This document shows positions 18,663 to 28,983 of a stretch of DNA of 64,000 nt, in pieces. The stretch's first letter is position 1. Every line of letters begins with the position of its first letter. The notes beneath the pieces were generated by a model, which saw nothing but the letters and a program-made list of their open reading frames with translations, was not told the DNA's origin and ran no database searches. A program made the translations under genes and the position numbers. The stretch spans positions 1 to 64,000 of the forward strand of contig NZ_CP162100.1 of NCBI RefSeq assembly GCF_040869035.1. Direction: 5' to 3'. This DNA comes from Vibrio sp. NTOU-M3. GTDB taxonomy: Bacteria > Pseudomonadota > Gammaproteobacteria > Enterobacterales > Vibrionaceae.

Positions 18663-18744
18663 AATGCAATTTAAGTATGGCGCATAGACTGAGCAAGCAA
18701 AAGCAATTCTTGGTGTAAGTTAACGCTTTTTCAGATAGGTATCG

Positions 18745-19293
18745 CTATTTCACGCTAGCTCGCTGCAGGTGCACCGTTATTGGAGAGGACGATGCAATAA
18801 GCTTGCCGTCTCTAATTACCTGAATAGCAAAGATATGGGTACCTCGATCGACATTTTTGAGCTCCCATGTCGGTTGGTTGATTGGCGCACCATATTTACG
18901 ACCGTCCATTATTAGTTGAAGTTGTTCACCGATAGCAAGCTTACGATTGATTTCACCATTAATCATTAGGCGGCCAGCGTTGCTGCGAATCGCGCTATCG
19001 TGCTCGGGGGAGGCAATAGATACAGAGATGGGTTGGGGTGATTGTTTTTGCTTCTCGTGATTGGCTTGGCGTTCTTCTGCACTCGGCTTTTCAACCGGCT
19101 TAGAGCGTTCAAATTGTGGTGCCGGTGCTGGGCTATCGTATTTTGGTAAGTTGAGGGCTTTGGCTTTCTGCGTTTGAGGAGAATCACTAAAATGGATCGT
19201 CCCGTTATCATCCACCCATGTATAAACCGTTTGAGCTTGAATAGCTACGGTATATATCAGCGTTAAGCTTAATAGATAAGGGGGGAATTTCAT
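18745..19293 (-). CDS. Exported DUF4124 domain protein
   Basis: An 182-residue protein with a Sec signal peptide (hydrophobic residues 4-18, likely cleavage after AIQA) followed by the DUF4124 signature YTWVDDNGTIHFSDSP. The middle is rich in Pro, Lys and Glu and looks flexible; the C-terminal 80 residues (about 92-182) resemble an immunoglobulin-like beta fold. The function is unknown. It sits between glnA and ntrB, a position I recall for such genes in vibrios. The glnA terminator lies upstream, so it is probably read from its own weak promoter or by read-through. Confidence 0.85.
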   Translation of the reverse strand: MKFPPYLLSLTLIYTVAIQAQTVYTWVDDNGTIHFSDSPQTQKAKALNLPKYDSPAPAPQFERSKPVEKPSAEERQANHEKQKQSPQPISVSIASPEHDSAIRSNAGRLMINGEINRKLAIGEQLQLIMDGRKYGAPINQPTWELKNVDRGTHIFAIQVIRDGKLIASSSPITVHLQRASVK

Positions 19294-19360
19294 TGCTGCA
19301 GTCCTCTTAGAAACAATGCCTAGCTTATGTTAATCGCAGAGACGAGAGGACGATATATGA

Positions 19361-19387
19361 AAAAGGCCCGCCTGCGAGGCGAGCCTT
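19361..19387 (-). terminator. Rho-independent terminator after glnA
   Basis: On the minus strand an 11-bp stem AAGGCTCGCCT / AGGCGGGCCTT (one G-T pair) with a CGC loop runs into TT, 41 bp after the glnA stop. Confidence 0.85.
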
Positions 19388-19427
19388 ATATTTATGTAAC
19401 GTGTTAAACGTTGTACAACATCGGTTC

Positions 19428-20837
19428 TTATACAGAGTAGTAAAGTTCGAACTCTAGTGGGTGAGTTGTCATGTTTACTTTCTCTACATCTTGAGATTTA
19501 AGGTCGATGTAAGAGTCAATGAAGTCATCAGAGAATACGCCACCAGCTGTTAGGAACTCACGGTCAGCGTCTAGGCATTCTAGTGCTTCTTTTAGTGAGT
19601 AAGCTACTGTTGGGATTTCTGCTGCTTCTTCTGCAGGTAGGTCGTACAGGTCTTTATCCATCGCCTCGCCAGGGTGGATCTTGTTCTTAATACCGTCAAG
19701 ACCAGCCATTAGCATTGCTGCGAAACATAGGTATGGGTTCGCTGATGGGTCACCGAAACGTAGCTCGATACGACGTGCTTTAGGGCTTGGTACCACTGGG
19801 ATACGGATAGAAGCAGAACGGTTACGAGCCGAGTAAGCAAGCATAACTGGCGCTTCGAAGCCCGGAACAAGACGCTTGTACGAGTTAGTTGATGCGTTAG
19901 CAAATGCGTTGATTGCTTTAGCGTGCTTGATAACACCACCGATGTAGTAAAGTGCCATTTCAGATAGGCCGCCGTACTTGTCACCCGCGAACAGGTTAAC
20001 ACCGTCTTTCGCTAGAGATTGGTGAACGTGCATACCGCTACCGTTATCACCAACTAGTGGTTTAGGCATGAATGTCGCTGTCTTACCGAATGCGTGAGCA
20101 ACGTTATGAACAACGTATTTGTAAACCTGAATTTCGTCCGCTTTTGCTGTTAGCGTGTTAAAGCGAGTTGCGATTTCGTTCTGACCAGCAGTTGCAACTT
20201 CGTGGTGGTGTGCTTCTACAACTTGGCCCATCTCTTCAAGGATTAGACACATTGCGCTGCGGATATCTTGAGAAGAGTCCACTGGTGCTACTGGGAAGTA
20301 ACCGCCTTTAACGCCTGGACGGTGACCTTTGTTACCACCTTCGATGTCTGAACCCGTATTCCAAGCTGCTTCGATGTCGTCAATCTTGAAGAATGAACCA
20401 GACATATCAGTTGCGAACTTAACATCGTCGAATAGGAAGAATTCTGGCTCAGGGCCAACAAGAACAGTATCAGCGATACCTGTTGCACGTAGGTAGTCTT
20501 CAGCACGTTTAGCGATTGAGCGAGGGTCACGGTCGTAGCCTTGCATTGTTGCAGGCTCAAGAATGTCACAACGGATGTTTAATGTTGCGTCTTCTGTGAA
20601 TGGGTCAAGAACGGCAGATGCTGCGTCAGGCATCATTACCATGTCAGATTCGTTGATACCCTTCCAGCCAGCAACTGAAGAACCATCGAACATCTTACCT
20701 TCTTCAAAGAAGTCTGCGTCCACTTGGTGAGCAGGGATAGATACGTGCTGCTCTTTACCTTTTGTATCTGTAAAACGTAGGTCAACAAACTTAACTTCGT
20801 TTTCTTGGATCAGCGATAAAACGTTTTCTACTGACAT
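19428..20837 (-). CDS. glnA: Glutamine synthetase, type I
   Basis: Makes glutamine from glutamate, ammonia and ATP; the central enzyme of nitrogen assimilation. The 469 residues match the dodecameric GSI-beta class. Visible signatures are FDGSSVAGW near residue 51, the ATP-site motif [17 protein letters not shown] near 260, [10 protein letters not shown] near 340, and [11 protein letters not shown] near 395, where the Tyr is the adenylylation target. The start is preceded by a strong GGAGG (in CACTGGAGGTT). Upstream lie a sigma-54 promoter and a set of NtrC sites, so expression should rise on nitrogen limitation. Confidence 0.98.
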   Translation of the reverse strand: MSVENVLSLIQENEVKFVDLRFTDTKGKEQHVSIPAHQVDADFFEEGKMFDGSSVAGWKGINESDMVMMPDAASAVLDPFTEDATLNIRCDILEPATMQGYDRDPRSIAKRAEDYLRATGIADTVLVGPEPEFFLFDDVKFATDMSGSFFKIDDIEAAWNTGSDIEGGNKGHRPGVKGGYFPVAPVDSSQDIRSAMCLILEEMGQVVEAHHHEVATAGQNEIATRFNTLTAKADEIQVYKYVVHNVAHAFGKTATFMPKPLVGDNGSGMHVHQSLAKDGVNLFAGDKYGGLSEMALYYIGGVIKHAKAINAFANASTNSYKRLVPGFEAPVMLAYSARNRSASIRIPVVPSPKARRIELRFGDPSANPYLCFAAMLMAGLDGIKNKIHPGEAMDKDLYDLPAEEAAEIPTVAYSLKEALECLDADREFLTAGGVFSDDFIDSYIDLKSQDVEKVNMTTHPLEFELYYSV

Positions 20838-20941
20838 CTTGGATAACCTCCAGTGTTATTAAAGCGGTTTTGCTTGATTTGATGGAATCTAGCATTGATT
20901 AAGTTGATTTCATTGGTGTTAATCGATGCTAAATTTACTTA

Positions 20942-20958
20942 AGCCAAAACCATGCCAA
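20942..20958 (-). promoter_or_regulatory. Sigma-54 promoter of glnA
   Basis: On the minus strand TTGGCATGGTTTTGGCT fits the consensus YTGGCACGRNNNTTGCW at 15 of 17 positions, including the invariant GG at -24 and GC at -12. It lies 104 bp upstream of the glnA ATG. Confidence 0.8.
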
Positions 20959-21019
20959 AAAATAAAATCCTTATAAATCATCTTGTTGTTTGTTTTTGTC
21001 AATAAAAACGATACTAACT

Positions 21020-21086
21020 TGCACCAAAATGATCTAGCTATGCACTATTATGGTGCAAATGGCTTTAAGTGCACCATAATGAAACA
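21020..21086 (-). promoter_or_regulatory. NtrC enhancer cluster upstream of glnA
   Basis: One full NtrC site TGCACTATTATGGTGCA at 21041-21057, flanked by two half-conserved sites, TGCACCAAAATGATCTA (21020-21036) and TGCACCATAATGAAACA (21070-21086). They stand 60-145 bp upstream of the sigma-54 promoter, the normal enhancer arrangement. The rest of the 502-bp glnA/typA spacer holds no gene. Confidence 0.8.
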
Positions 21087-21339
21087 GAAAGCGTATACCA
21101 TTCAGCCTTGGATGCGTTGTGTTGTCAATCGCGATTTCTGACAAGTTGATCCGAGTTTGTCGTAAAATATGTTTACGGAAATACGAAAAAAGCACAGAAA
21201 AGCTCAGGGATAGATCACATATTTCTAGGTTTTTCGCTAAAATCTGGTACATTATTGGCCGTTTTTTTAATCAAAGTAAGTGTGGCCTTAAGCACTAATG
21301 CAGACAGGCGGCACTTCTCCTATCGAGTGAATCAAATCC

Positions 21340-23169
21340 ATGGCTACTCCACAGATTGATAAATTAAGAAATATCGCGATTATCGCGCACGTTGACCACG
21401 GTAAAACAACATTGGTTGACAAGCTGCTTCAGCAATCAGGTACGCTTGAGTCTCGCGGTGAAGCGGAAGAGCGAGTCATGGACTCGAACGACATTGAAAA
21501 AGAGCGTGGTATTACCATTCTTGCTAAGAACACAGCAATTAACTGGAACGACTACCGCATCAACATCGTAGATACTCCGGGACACGCGGACTTCGGTGGT
21601 GAAGTTGAACGTATCATGTCGATGGTAGACTCTGTTCTGCTTATCGTTGACGCGGTTGACGGTCCAATGCCACAAACGCGTTTCGTAACGCAAAAAGCTT
21701 TTGCTCACGGCCTAAAGCCAATCGTTGTTATCAACAAGATTGACCGTCCAGGTGCTCGTCCTGACTGGGTTATGGACCAAGTGTTCGATCTATTTGATAA
21801 CCTAGGTGCAACTGATGAACAGCTAGACTTTAAAGTGGTTTACGCTTCTGCACTAAACGGTTGGGCTTCTTTAGAAGAAGGTGAAACTGGCGAGAACATG
21901 GAACCATTGTTCCAGACAATCGTTGACCAAGTTGCAGCTCCTGAAGTTGACCTCGATGGTCCACTACAAATGCAAGTCTCTCAGCTAGACTACAGCTCTT
22001 ACGTTGGTGTTATCGGTGTCGCTCGTGTGACTCGTGGTAGCGTTAAACCAAACCAACAAGTCACCATCATCGGTGCAGACGGTAAAACACGTAACGGTAA
22101 AGTCGGCACAGTGATGGGCTACCTTGGCCTTGAGCGTCACGATGTGGAACAAGCGACAGCTGGCGATATCATCGCGATCACGGGTCTTGGTGAGCTAAAA
22201 ATCTCTGATACTATCTGTGCACAAAACGCTGTAGAAGCGCTACCTGCACTATCAGTAGATGAACCTACGGTAACAATGACCTTCCAAGTAAATACCTCTC
22301 CATTCGCGGGTAAAGAAGGTAAGTTCGTGACTTCACGTAACATCCTTGAGCGTCTAGAGAAAGAGCTGGTACACAACGTTGCCCTACGCGTAGAGCAAAC
22401 GGACGATCCAGATAAATTCCGCGTATCAGGCCGTGGTGAACTTCACCTATCTATCCTGATCGAAAACATGCGTCGTGAAGGCTTCGAGCTTGCTGTATCT
22501 CGTCCAGAAGTAATCATCAAAGAAGAAGATGGTCAGCTAATGGAACCGTTTGAGACAGTAACTATCGACGTGATGGAAGAGCACCAAGGCGGCATCATGG
22601 AGAACATCGGTCTGCGTAAAGGTGAGCTGAAAGACATGGCACCAGACGGTAAAGGTCGTGTGCGTATGGACTTCGACATGCCTTCTCGTGGTTTGATCGG
22701 TTTCCAAACTGAATTTATGACGCTGACTTCTGGTTCTGGTCTTCTTTACCATACATTTGACCACTACGGCCCACACAAAGGCGGTGAAATTGGTCAACGT
22801 AATAACGGCGTTCTGATCTCTAACGGTGCTGGTAAAGCTCTGACAAACGCTCTGTTTAACTTGCAGGAGCGTGGTCGTCTATTCATCGGTCACGGTGTTG
22901 AAGTTTATGAAGGTATGGTGATCGGTATTCACAGTCGTGATAACGACCTAACGGTTAACCCGCTTAAAGGTAAGCAGCTAACTAACGTTCGTGCTTCTGG
23001 TACGGATGATGCGCAGGTTCTTACTCCGCCAATCATCATGACACTAGAGCAAGCGCTAGAATTCATTGATGACGACGAGCTAGTAGAAGTAACACCTGAA
23101 AGCATCCGTATTCGTAAGAAGTTCCTAACAGAGAACGATCGTAAACGTGCTTCACGCGGTAGCAAATAA
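21340..23169 (+). CDS. typA: Ribosome-associated translational GTPase TypA/BipA
   Basis: GTPase that binds the 70S ribosome and aids 50S assembly and stress adaptation. The 609 residues follow the family order: G1 [10 protein letters not shown] near residue 18, G2 region ERGITI, G3 [12 protein letters not shown] near 77, G4 NKIDRPGA near 130, then EF-G-like beta-barrel and alpha-beta domains and the BipA-specific C-terminal domain with [10 protein letters not shown]. The length is typical. It is divergent from glnA, the standard arrangement in gamma-proteobacteria. A strong terminator follows. Confidence 0.98.
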   Translation: MATPQIDKLRNIAIIAHVDHGKTTLVDKLLQQSGTLESRGEAEERVMDSNDIEKERGITILAKNTAINWNDYRINIVDTPGHADFGGEVERIMSMVDSVLLIVDAVDGPMPQTRFVTQKAFAHGLKPIVVINKIDRPGARPDWVMDQVFDLFDNLGATDEQLDFKVVYASALNGWASLEEGETGENMEPLFQTIVDQVAAPEVDLDGPLQMQVSQLDYSSYVGVIGVARVTRGSVKPNQQVTIIGADGKTRNGKVGTVMGYLGLERHDVEQATAGDIIAITGLGELKISDTICAQNAVEALPALSVDEPTVTMTFQVNTSPFAGKEGKFVTSRNILERLEKELVHNVALRVEQTDDPDKFRVSGRGELHLSILIENMRREGFELAVSRPEVIIKEEDGQLMEPFETVTIDVMEEHQGGIMENIGLRKGELKDMAPDGKGRVRMDFDMPSRGLIGFQTEFMTLTSGSGLLYHTFDHYGPHKGGEIGQRNNGVLISNGAGKALTNALFNLQERGRLFIGHGVEVYEGMVIGIHSRDNDLTVNPLKGKQLTNVRASGTDDAQVLTPPIIMTLEQALEFIDDDELVEVTPESIRIRKKFLTENDRKRASRGSK

Positions 23170-23186
23170 CTCAACTGAGTGAATTA

Positions 23187-23217
23187 AAAAGGCGAGAGGT
23201 CACCCCTCTCGCCTTTT
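23187..23217 (+). terminator. Rho-independent terminator after typA
   Basis: Stem AAAAGGCGAGAGG / CCTCTCGCCTTTT with a short loop, ending in a T-run, 18 bp after the typA stop. Confidence 0.9.
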
Positions 23218-23236
23218 GTTTATCTGGAGAAAAGTG

Positions 23237-23770
23237 ATGCAGCCTGTGATTATTTCTGGTGGACCGGGTGCGGGGAAAACCACTTTGCTTGAAGCCCTTG
23301 CTAAACGTGGTTATCCGACATTTTCTGAAGTGCCAAGAATGCTGATTGAGCAGCAATCAAGCATAGAAGGTGGGATTTTACCTTGGCATGATCTGCCGGG
23401 TTTTGCTCATCTTTGTCTCGTCGCGATGGAGCAACAAAAGCAGTTAGCCAGTCAGCATACGCTCGCTTTTTTAGATCGGGCCGTACCGGATATCTGTGGT
23501 TATTTGTCTTTGGCTCAACATACAATCGACCCCGCTTACCTAGAAGTCAGTAAAGGGTACCATCCCGTGGTGTTCTTCTTTGCTCCAGAGCGAAGCATAT
23601 ATGTACAAGATGAGGTTCGCCCGTACCCTTTTGACCAAGCGATGGCGATCCACCATGCCTTAATACAGACTTACCAACAGCAGGGGTATGAAGTGTGTGA
23701 GGTGCCTTTTATGGCTGTAGCGGAGCGAGTGGCGTTTGTACTGTCACAGCTAGATCAAAAAAGCGCCTGA
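23237..23770 (+). CDS. Small AAA ATPase / kinase-like P-loop protein
   Basis: A 177-residue P-loop protein of the AAA_28 (NadR kinase-like) type. The Walker A motif GGPGAGKTTL is at residues 7-16, and FLDRAVPDICGYL near 80 looks like the Walker B or substrate region of nucleoside-kinase-like folds. The true substrate is unknown. Start choice: the longer reading frame begins inside the typA terminator, whereas the ATG at 23237 has TCTGGAGAAAAGTG in front, so that ATG is preferred. The stop overlaps the following bidirectional terminator. The gene is probably expressed alone. Confidence 0.82.
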   Translation: MQPVIISGGPGAGKTTLLEALAKRGYPTFSEVPRMLIEQQSSIEGGILPWHDLPGFAHLCLVAMEQQKQLASQHTLAFLDRAVPDICGYLSLAQHTIDPAYLEVSKGYHPVVFFFAPERSIYVQDEVRPYPFDQAMAIHHALIQTYQQQGYEVCEVPFMAVAERVAFVLSQLDQKSA

Positions 23771-23785
23771 TTAACAGGCGCTTTT
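23757..23785. terminator. Bidirectional terminator between convergent genes
   Basis: Stem AGCGCCTG / CAGGCGCT with an A-run before and a T-run after. It overlaps the stop codon of the plus-strand ATPase gene and also serves the convergent DUF2959 gene. Confidence 0.9.
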
Positions 23786-23802
23786 ATCGTGACTAAACCG
23801 AA

Positions 23803-24444
23803 TTATTTTTGATTAAGCTTGTTAAGAAACTTATCGGATTCTGCAATCGCAGCGTTCATCTGAGTGATCGCGTGTTGAATATCACGCTCTAGTAGCGAAA
23901 ACTCGCCTTTTAGCGAACCAATCGCGCTAGCGTTAAGGTTATGCTTTAAGAACAAGGTATTGTCACGCAGTGTATCCAGAACGGGTGTCATTTTCTTTTC
24001 TGCACGTTTCATGGCAGCCAGCATATTGTTGTATGACACTTTGGTTTCACGCAATTTTTGCTCGCTTGAACGACGAAGTTTTGCGTTTGAGTACATTTCG
24101 AGCTCGTCCTGCCATTCTTCAAACAGCGCTTCAGAGACATCTTCAATTGCAGCAATGCGATCGCGAACACCTTGTGCCGCTTTTTCACTGTCTTTGTATT
24201 GGCCATCGATCTTGTTGTAAACCGATTCCAGTTCACCACCTTGGAAGTTAGTCACTGCAGATAGCGCTTCCAAAGCACTTGAGAATTGTTCTTGTGCGTC
24301 TTGTTGTGACTCTTTGGCATCCTCTACACGATCAACCATAATGTCACGTTTGTGGTAACCAACTTGTTCCATAGCGGAATAGTAGGCCGACTGACAGCCT
24401 GTTAAAGTAAAAATAGATAAGGCAATGGCCAGTAAGTAAGGCAT
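23803..24444 (-). CDS. DUF2959 lipoprotein
   Basis: A 213-residue protein with a lipoprotein signal peptide: a hydrophobic stretch followed by the lipobox LTGC, with Cys17 as the lipidated residue. The mature part is almost entirely helical, rich in Glu, Lys, Gln and Ala with heptad-like spacing, consistent with the DUF2959 family of coiled-coil lipoproteins. No activity is known for the family. It is divergent from yihY with only 62 bp between the starts. Family assignment is by recognition of the VEDAKESQQDAQEQF-type N-terminal region; the function is open. Confidence 0.85.
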   Translation of the reverse strand: MPYLLAIALSIFTLTGCQSAYYSAMEQVGYHKRDIMVDRVEDAKESQQDAQEQFSSALEALSAVTNFQGGELESVYNKIDGQYKDSEKAAQGVRDRIAAIEDVSEALFEEWQDELEMYSNAKLRRSSEQKLRETKVSYNNMLAAMKRAEKKMTPVLDTLRDNTLFLKHNLNASAIGSLKGEFSLLERDIQHAITQMNAAIAESDKFLNKLNQK

Positions 24445-24506
24445 GTTGATTTCCTTTGCATTAATATAGTGCGGTTAGAATGGCTTAGATAATGGGGAGA
24501 TACAAG

Positions 24507-25421
24507 TTGAAAAATGCAGCGATAACGAGACAAACCATGCAATTCTTTCGTTATTTATTGACCAGAATGAATCATGACCGCGTAAACGTTAATGCGGGTT
24601 ATTTAGCCTATATTACGCTGCTTTCCATCGTACCGATGTTGACGGTATTACTGTCGGTACTTTCATCGTTTTCAATCTTTGCTAATGCGGGTGATGTGAT
24701 CCAAGATTTTGTCATTACGCACTTTGTGCCTGCAGCGGGAGATGCTGTGAAAACTGCATTGGCTGAGTTTGTTGCCAATACAGGCAAAATGACGGCAGTT
24801 GGTGGTGGTTTCTTATTTGTTGCGGCGCTGATGCTGATTTCCAATATTGATAAGAACTTAAATTACATCTGGCGAGTTCAGCACAAACGTCGAGCCGTGT
24901 TTTCTTTTTCAATGTACTGGATGGTATTGACGCTTGGTCCCATTTTAGTGGGCACCAGTATTGCAGCAACGTCATACGTAACTTCTCTGCAGGTACTAAA
25001 TAGTGAGGCGATATCTGGAGCGTACAATTTACTGTTGCGCTGGCTACCTTTAATTCTATCGTTGTTTGCATTTATGGGGTTGTACTTATTAGTACCAAAC
25101 AAAAAGGTTCAGGTTTCGCATGCAGCGATTGGTGCATTGATTGCGGCACTGCTATTTGAGCTAAGTAAAAAAGGGTTTGCGGCTTACATTACTCAGTTCC
25201 CTTCATACCAGTTAATCTATGGTGCGTTGGCGGCGATCCCTATCTTGTTTGTTTGGGTATATCTGTGCTGGCTGATCGTTTTGGTTGGTGCGGAAGTCAC
25301 GGCAGCACTTGGCGAACGTGAACACTGGAGTCCTAAGCCTGAAGTGATACACTCGGTGCCAGAAAGTATTGAAGTCAAAGAGGAAAGTAGTAGTGATAGC
25401 TTTGATCCAACGAGTAAGTGA
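24507..25421 (+). CDS. YihY/BrkB family inner-membrane protein
   Basis: Polytopic membrane protein of the YihY (UPF0761, once misnamed RNase BN) family, with about six hydrophobic segments: near residues 35-60, 90-115, 135-160, 175-200, 205-230 and 240-265. The family motif [22 protein letters not shown] is near the N-terminus. Function is not established; a role in envelope homeostasis has been proposed for the family. Start choice: an ATG at 24492 is in frame, but the TTG at 24507 has GGGGAGA at the right distance, so I prefer it. The end overlaps dtd by 29 bp, indicating translational coupling. Confidence 0.87.
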   Translation: MKNAAITRQTMQFFRYLLTRMNHDRVNVNAGYLAYITLLSIVPMLTVLLSVLSSFSIFANAGDVIQDFVITHFVPAAGDAVKTALAEFVANTGKMTAVGGGFLFVAALMLISNIDKNLNYIWRVQHKRRAVFSFSMYWMVLTLGPILVGTSIAATSYVTSLQVLNSEAISGAYNLLLRWLPLILSLFAFMGLYLLVPNKKVQVSHAAIGALIAALLFELSKKGFAAYITQFPSYQLIYGALAAIPILFVWVYLCWLIVLVGAEVTAALGEREHWSPKPEVIHSVPESIEVKEESSSDSFDPTSK

Positions 25422-25827
25422 GGCAGCGGTTCGTGTCGATGGTGAAGTGGTTGGCGAGATAGACAAAGGTCTACTTGTTTTACTCGGCGTTGAAAAAGAC
25501 GATGATGAAGCCAAAGCGAAACGTTTAATGGAGCGCGTGACGACTTATCGAGTCTTTGAAGATGATGAAGGCAAGATGAACCTGAATGTTCAGCAAGTTG
25601 ATGGGAAAGTGTTGGTTGTTTCTCAGTTCACATTGCCCGCAGACACAAAGAAAGGTACGCGTGCTGGATTCTCTCGTGGTGCGCACCCAGCGGATGCAGA
25701 ACGTCTTTACAACTACTTTTCAGATCAATGTGAACAGGTGTTACCGACCCAGCGAGGTCAGTTTGCTGCGGATATGAAAGTGTCGTTGGTGAATGATGGC
25801 CCTGTGACTTTCTGGTTGCAGGTGTAA
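25393..25827 (+). CDS. dtd: D-aminoacyl-tRNA deacylase
   Basis: Proofreading enzyme that removes D-amino acids (and glycine from tRNA-Ala) wrongly charged on tRNAs. Starting at the GTG at 25393, the product is [13 protein letters not shown] with 144 residues, the canonical length. The longer frame adds eight residues absent from the family. AGAGGAAA lies just upstream of the GTG. The two active-site motifs are present: [12 protein letters not shown] near residue 78 and the Gly-cisPro motif NDGPVTF near 135. The gene overlaps yihY, an arrangement also seen in enteric bacteria (yihY-dtd-yiiD). Confidence 0.96.
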   Translation: MIALIQRVSEAAVRVDGEVVGEIDKGLLVLLGVEKDDDEAKAKRLMERVTTYRVFEDDEGKMNLNVQQVDGKVLVVSQFTLPADTKKGTRAGFSRGAHPADAERLYNYFSDQCEQVLPTQRGQFAADMKVSLVNDGPVTFWLQV

Positions 25828-25910
25828 GAATTCCTCTAAGCTTATCAAGAGAGAAACATTTAAGGAGAGTCGTTAGCACTCAATGGTGCTGACGGACAGG
25901 GAAGAGAGTC

Positions 25911-26840
25911 ATGTTTAAACTGATAACGCCTAAAACGGATAACCAGCTCAACAAGTATTACCACTTTCGATGGCAAATGCTTCGTGAGCCGTGGCGCATG
26001 CCTATTGGTTCTGAGCGCGATGAATATGATCCGATGAGCCACCACCGCATGATTGTGGATGGTCGTGGACGGCCGATAGCCATCGGTCGCCTATACATTA
26101 CTCCTGATTGTGAAGGGCAAATCCGTTATATGGCTGTTAAAGGGACACGCCGTAGTAAAGGAATGGGATCATTAGTGCTGGTGGCACTTGAATCTTTAGC
26201 GCGGCAGGAAGGGGCAAAGCGCTTGGTGTGTAATGCACGGGAAGATGCGATCTCTTTTTACGAAAAAAATGGGTTTGATCGCCGTGGTGAGCTAACGGAT
26301 GAGCGGGGACCGGTTCGTCATCAGCAGATGGTTAAACCATTAGATCCGATGGCGAATGTATTGCGCAACCCTGAGTGGTGTGCTGAGCTTCAGGAGCGGT
26401 GGGAGCATCAAATCCCAATCAGTGACAAGATGGGGATTAAAATTAACCAATACACAGGTTACCAATTTGAATGTGGAGCTCAGCTTAATCCTAACCTGAA
26501 TCCACACAACACTATGTTTGCTGGTTCAGCCTTTACGTTAGCGACACTAACAGGGTGGGGTATGACGTGGCTACTGATGAAAGAGCGCGGATTGAATGGC
26601 GATATTGTACTGGCAGACAGCCAGATCCGTTATCGACATCCAGTGACTCAAAACCCCGTCGCTTCAACCTCTTTAGATGGCATCAGTGGCGACTTAGATC
26701 GCTTGGCATCGGGGCGCAAAGCTCGAATTGCCATTCACGTCACTATCTATAGTGGTGATGTCGCAGCGGTTGAATTCATCGGTACGTATATGTTGTTACC
26801 CAACTATCAGGAAGTACTGGGAGATCCAGCCTCCGAGTGA
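25911..26840 (+). CDS. Bifunctional GNAT acetyltransferase / thioesterase, YiiD-like
   Basis: A 309-residue protein with two domains. Residues 1-145 are a GNAT N-acetyltransferase fold with the acetyl-CoA loop RRSKGMGSLVL near 80-90. Residues 165-305 form a YiiD C-terminal thioesterase-like hot-dog domain with the motif NPHNTMFAGSAFTLATLTGWG near 200. In E. coli the gene follows dtd, as here. The actual substrates are not known. A good ribosome-binding site (GGAAGAG) precedes the ATG, and an 8-bp hairpin is present in the 5' region at 25872-25893. Its last 34 bp overlap the end of the convergent AsmA family gene. Confidence 0.88.
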   Translation: MFKLITPKTDNQLNKYYHFRWQMLREPWRMPIGSERDEYDPMSHHRMIVDGRGRPIAIGRLYITPDCEGQIRYMAVKGTRRSKGMGSLVLVALESLARQEGAKRLVCNAREDAISFYEKNGFDRRGELTDERGPVRHQQMVKPLDPMANVLRNPEWCAELQERWEHQIPISDKMGIKINQYTGYQFECGAQLNPNLNPHNTMFAGSAFTLATLTGWGMTWLLMKERGLNGDIVLADSQIRYRHPVTQNPVASTSLDGISGDLDRLASGRKARIAIHVTIYSGDVAAVEFIGTYMLLPNYQEVLGDPASE

Positions 26841-28852
26841 TCCTCACCTTTAGGAGCGGCTGGCGGATGAGTGGCTGCTTTTGGTGATGGTTTTATGGGA
26901 AGCGCCTTAATTATGGGCGCTTCTTTCATTTGAGCCGCGTCGGAGTGTTTCGTGGCTTCAGGAGTAACAATGTGGGTTGATGGACGTTTTGATTGGCAAA
27001 GTGGCACATAATCAGTTTCACCGGTTAAAAGATTTGTGGTGAGCTTTTGACAGCGCCCTCTCGCTTTTATTTCTGCCTGTATCTGCTCTGGTTGGGCAAA
27101 ATCGCCGTCAACATTAAACCTTACCGATTCGTCGCGATAATTGGGTTGTTTGAGCTCAAAACGTCCTCTGTCTAGCATCAATGCGACGGCATCGACAGCA
27201 AATTTTTCTGCAGGGTAGGTTTGATATTGCCACTGGCTATCGCGAAGGCTTAAGCGGGCAGATCCGGAGACTGAGTGGGCGAACATGGAATAATCACCTG
27301 CTAGCCCTTTCACATCGAGTTCTAATTCGCTCATGCCATTGAGTTGCAGGTCGGTATCTTTTATCAATTTTGGCAATAATGGTAAGCCATCTGCGTGTAA
27401 GGTGAGCTGCCACGGAGCACTCGTCTTGCTGCGATCCCATTGCCCTGTTGCATCGATATACCCTTCTTGCAAAGGAACAAAGAAACGTTCGAGGGCCCAT
27501 TTCCCATCATCGGCGTTCATCGTGATGACGGCTTGCGAACTGATCAAATTATCAATGCTGGCACTGTTTGCCGTTAGTTCAAACTGACCATGCCATAAGC
27601 CAAGGCGCCCATTTTGTATCATGGTTAAATCTGTACCTTCGGCATTGACGCCGGAGAGTTGCCAATGAGGTTGCTGTTCGAGGTTGATCCACTGACTGTT
27701 GTTGATGTCTAGTTTTGTGATTGAGAGTTGCTCAAGAGATTGAATGGCACGACCTAGTTGATGCAAATCCTTTTCGGTGTTGTCCAACCATTTAATACCT
27801 GTCGCGACAAATTGATCGAGCAGCACTGCATTGGGCTTTAGCTTGCCAGCTAACTGAATACTGCCCTGATTAAAATCACTGTTAAACTCTTCAATCTCGA
27901 TCTGATTCGGTGTTAGGGCTAACTTGCCACTGGCTTCGATCAGTTGCATCTCATGATAGCTGAGCGCATCAGCGTTAAAAGATAAGTAGCCTTGGTTTTG
28001 CTGCCACAATGGTTTTGTTAAATCGATATTCTCAAGCGAAAGGTCCATGTTTTCAGCTCGTAAGGCTTGGGTAGACAGATTGCCTCGTAAGACATCTAAG
28101 CTATTCACGTGCGTCACAGTAGGTGCATACTGACGCAATTTGTGCCATATCGATAACTGTTCAATCGGCTGAGTTAGGTCGAGTTGGTTTATCGTGACAT
28201 TAATCAAAGACCAGTCAGTGCCGAGCTGTTCGCCCTGTCCCGATACTTTCGCTCCTTGCCAAAGAAAAGAGGCACCATAAACCGTACTGTCACTTGCCTG
28301 ATAATCGGCATCGATCAGAATCTGGTTCAGAGCTTCACCGTATAAGTACAATTGAGTAGCTGAGAACTGAATGTCACCATACGGTAGCCACTGCGAGCGA
28401 GTTAACCAGACCGGTTTATTGATCTGGAGCTTGGCATTCGTCACTGACCATGACTTTGTCTCAACATTCAGGCGCTCAAAAGCGAGCTGGTGGATCAAGA
28501 TGGAGTTTGGCGCTTTTAAGCGGAGCTGTTGTTCGCTAAGTGTTGCCCCTTCAATAAGTACAGAGTCTAAACTCAGTTTGTTTTGTTGCAGCGGCCGTTG
28601 GCTTACCCAAATCGTCACCCGGGGTAGCGTTATGGACGCTGAGCTCTGTTTAATCGTGACGTTATCTAAGGTGAGCTGCTGTGGGAATTGATAGGTTGCT
28701 TTCTCTGCAGAGACATTTGAGTAGCCACTGAATGATAGCGCTTGGTTGACTACTTGAGTCGCATAAGGGCTATGCATGACACCAAACAAGACGAGTATGG
28801 TAATGCATAGCAGGGCGAAAAGAAGAATAAGCAGTTGCAGCAGTTTTCTCAT
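26807..28852 (-). CDS. AsmA family protein
   Basis: A large inner-membrane-anchored periplasmic protein of the AsmA family, relatives of which bridge the envelope and take part in phospholipid transport. A single N-terminal membrane helix (about 4-26) is followed by a long beta-rich region typical of the AsmA/chorein-like fold, with the conserved C-terminal pattern of AsmA_2 (DSQWQYQTYPAEKFAV). The last 60 residues are rich in Pro, Lys and Ala and look disordered. The frame continues upstream to a TTG at 28891, but the ATG at 28852 gives MRKLLQLLILL, the normal family start. Convergent overlap with the yiiD-like gene at the 3' end. Confidence 0.85.
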   Translation of the reverse strand: MRKLLQLLILLFALLCITILVLFGVMHSPYATQVVNQALSFSGYSNVSAEKATYQFPQQLTLDNVTIKQSSASITLPRVTIWVSQRPLQQNKLSLDSVLIEGATLSEQQLRLKAPNSILIHQLAFERLNVETKSWSVTNAKLQINKPVWLTRSQWLPYGDIQFSATQLYLYGEALNQILIDADYQASDSTVYGASFLWQGAKVSGQGEQLGTDWSLINVTINQLDLTQPIEQLSIWHKLRQYAPTVTHVNSLDVLRGNLSTQALRAENMDLSLENIDLTKPLWQQNQGYLSFNADALSYHEMQLIEASGKLALTPNQIEIEEFNSDFNQGSIQLAGKLKPNAVLLDQFVATGIKWLDNTEKDLHQLGRAIQSLEQLSITKLDINNSQWINLEQQPHWQLSGVNAEGTDLTMIQNGRLGLWHGQFELTANSASIDNLISSQAVITMNADDGKWALERFFVPLQEGYIDATGQWDRSKTSAPWQLTLHADGLPLLPKLIKDTDLQLNGMSELELDVKGLAGDYSMFAHSVSGSARLSLRDSQWQYQTYPAEKFAVDAVALMLDRGRFELKQPNYRDESVRFNVDGDFAQPEQIQAEIKARGRCQKLTTNLLTGETDYVPLCQSKRPSTHIVTPEATKHSDAAQMKEAPIIKALPIKPSPKAATHPPAAPKGEDHSEAGSPSTS

Positions 28853-28932
28853 GATAAACGCAGTCGTCAGAAGATGGGTAAATGACAGCAATAATGTTGG
28901 ATAGAGTGAAACATTTTGCGTGCACTCGCAAT

Positions 28933-28956
28933 AAAAAGCCCCTCAAATGAGGGGCT
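28933..28956 (-). terminator. Rho-independent terminator after pckA
   Basis: On the minus strand AGCCCCTCA / TGAGGGGCT with a tight loop, followed by TTTTTA (A-run at 28933-28937 on the plus strand). Confidence 0.9.
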
Positions 28957-28983
28957 AAAGGTATTATTTACTAGTGAAGTCAC

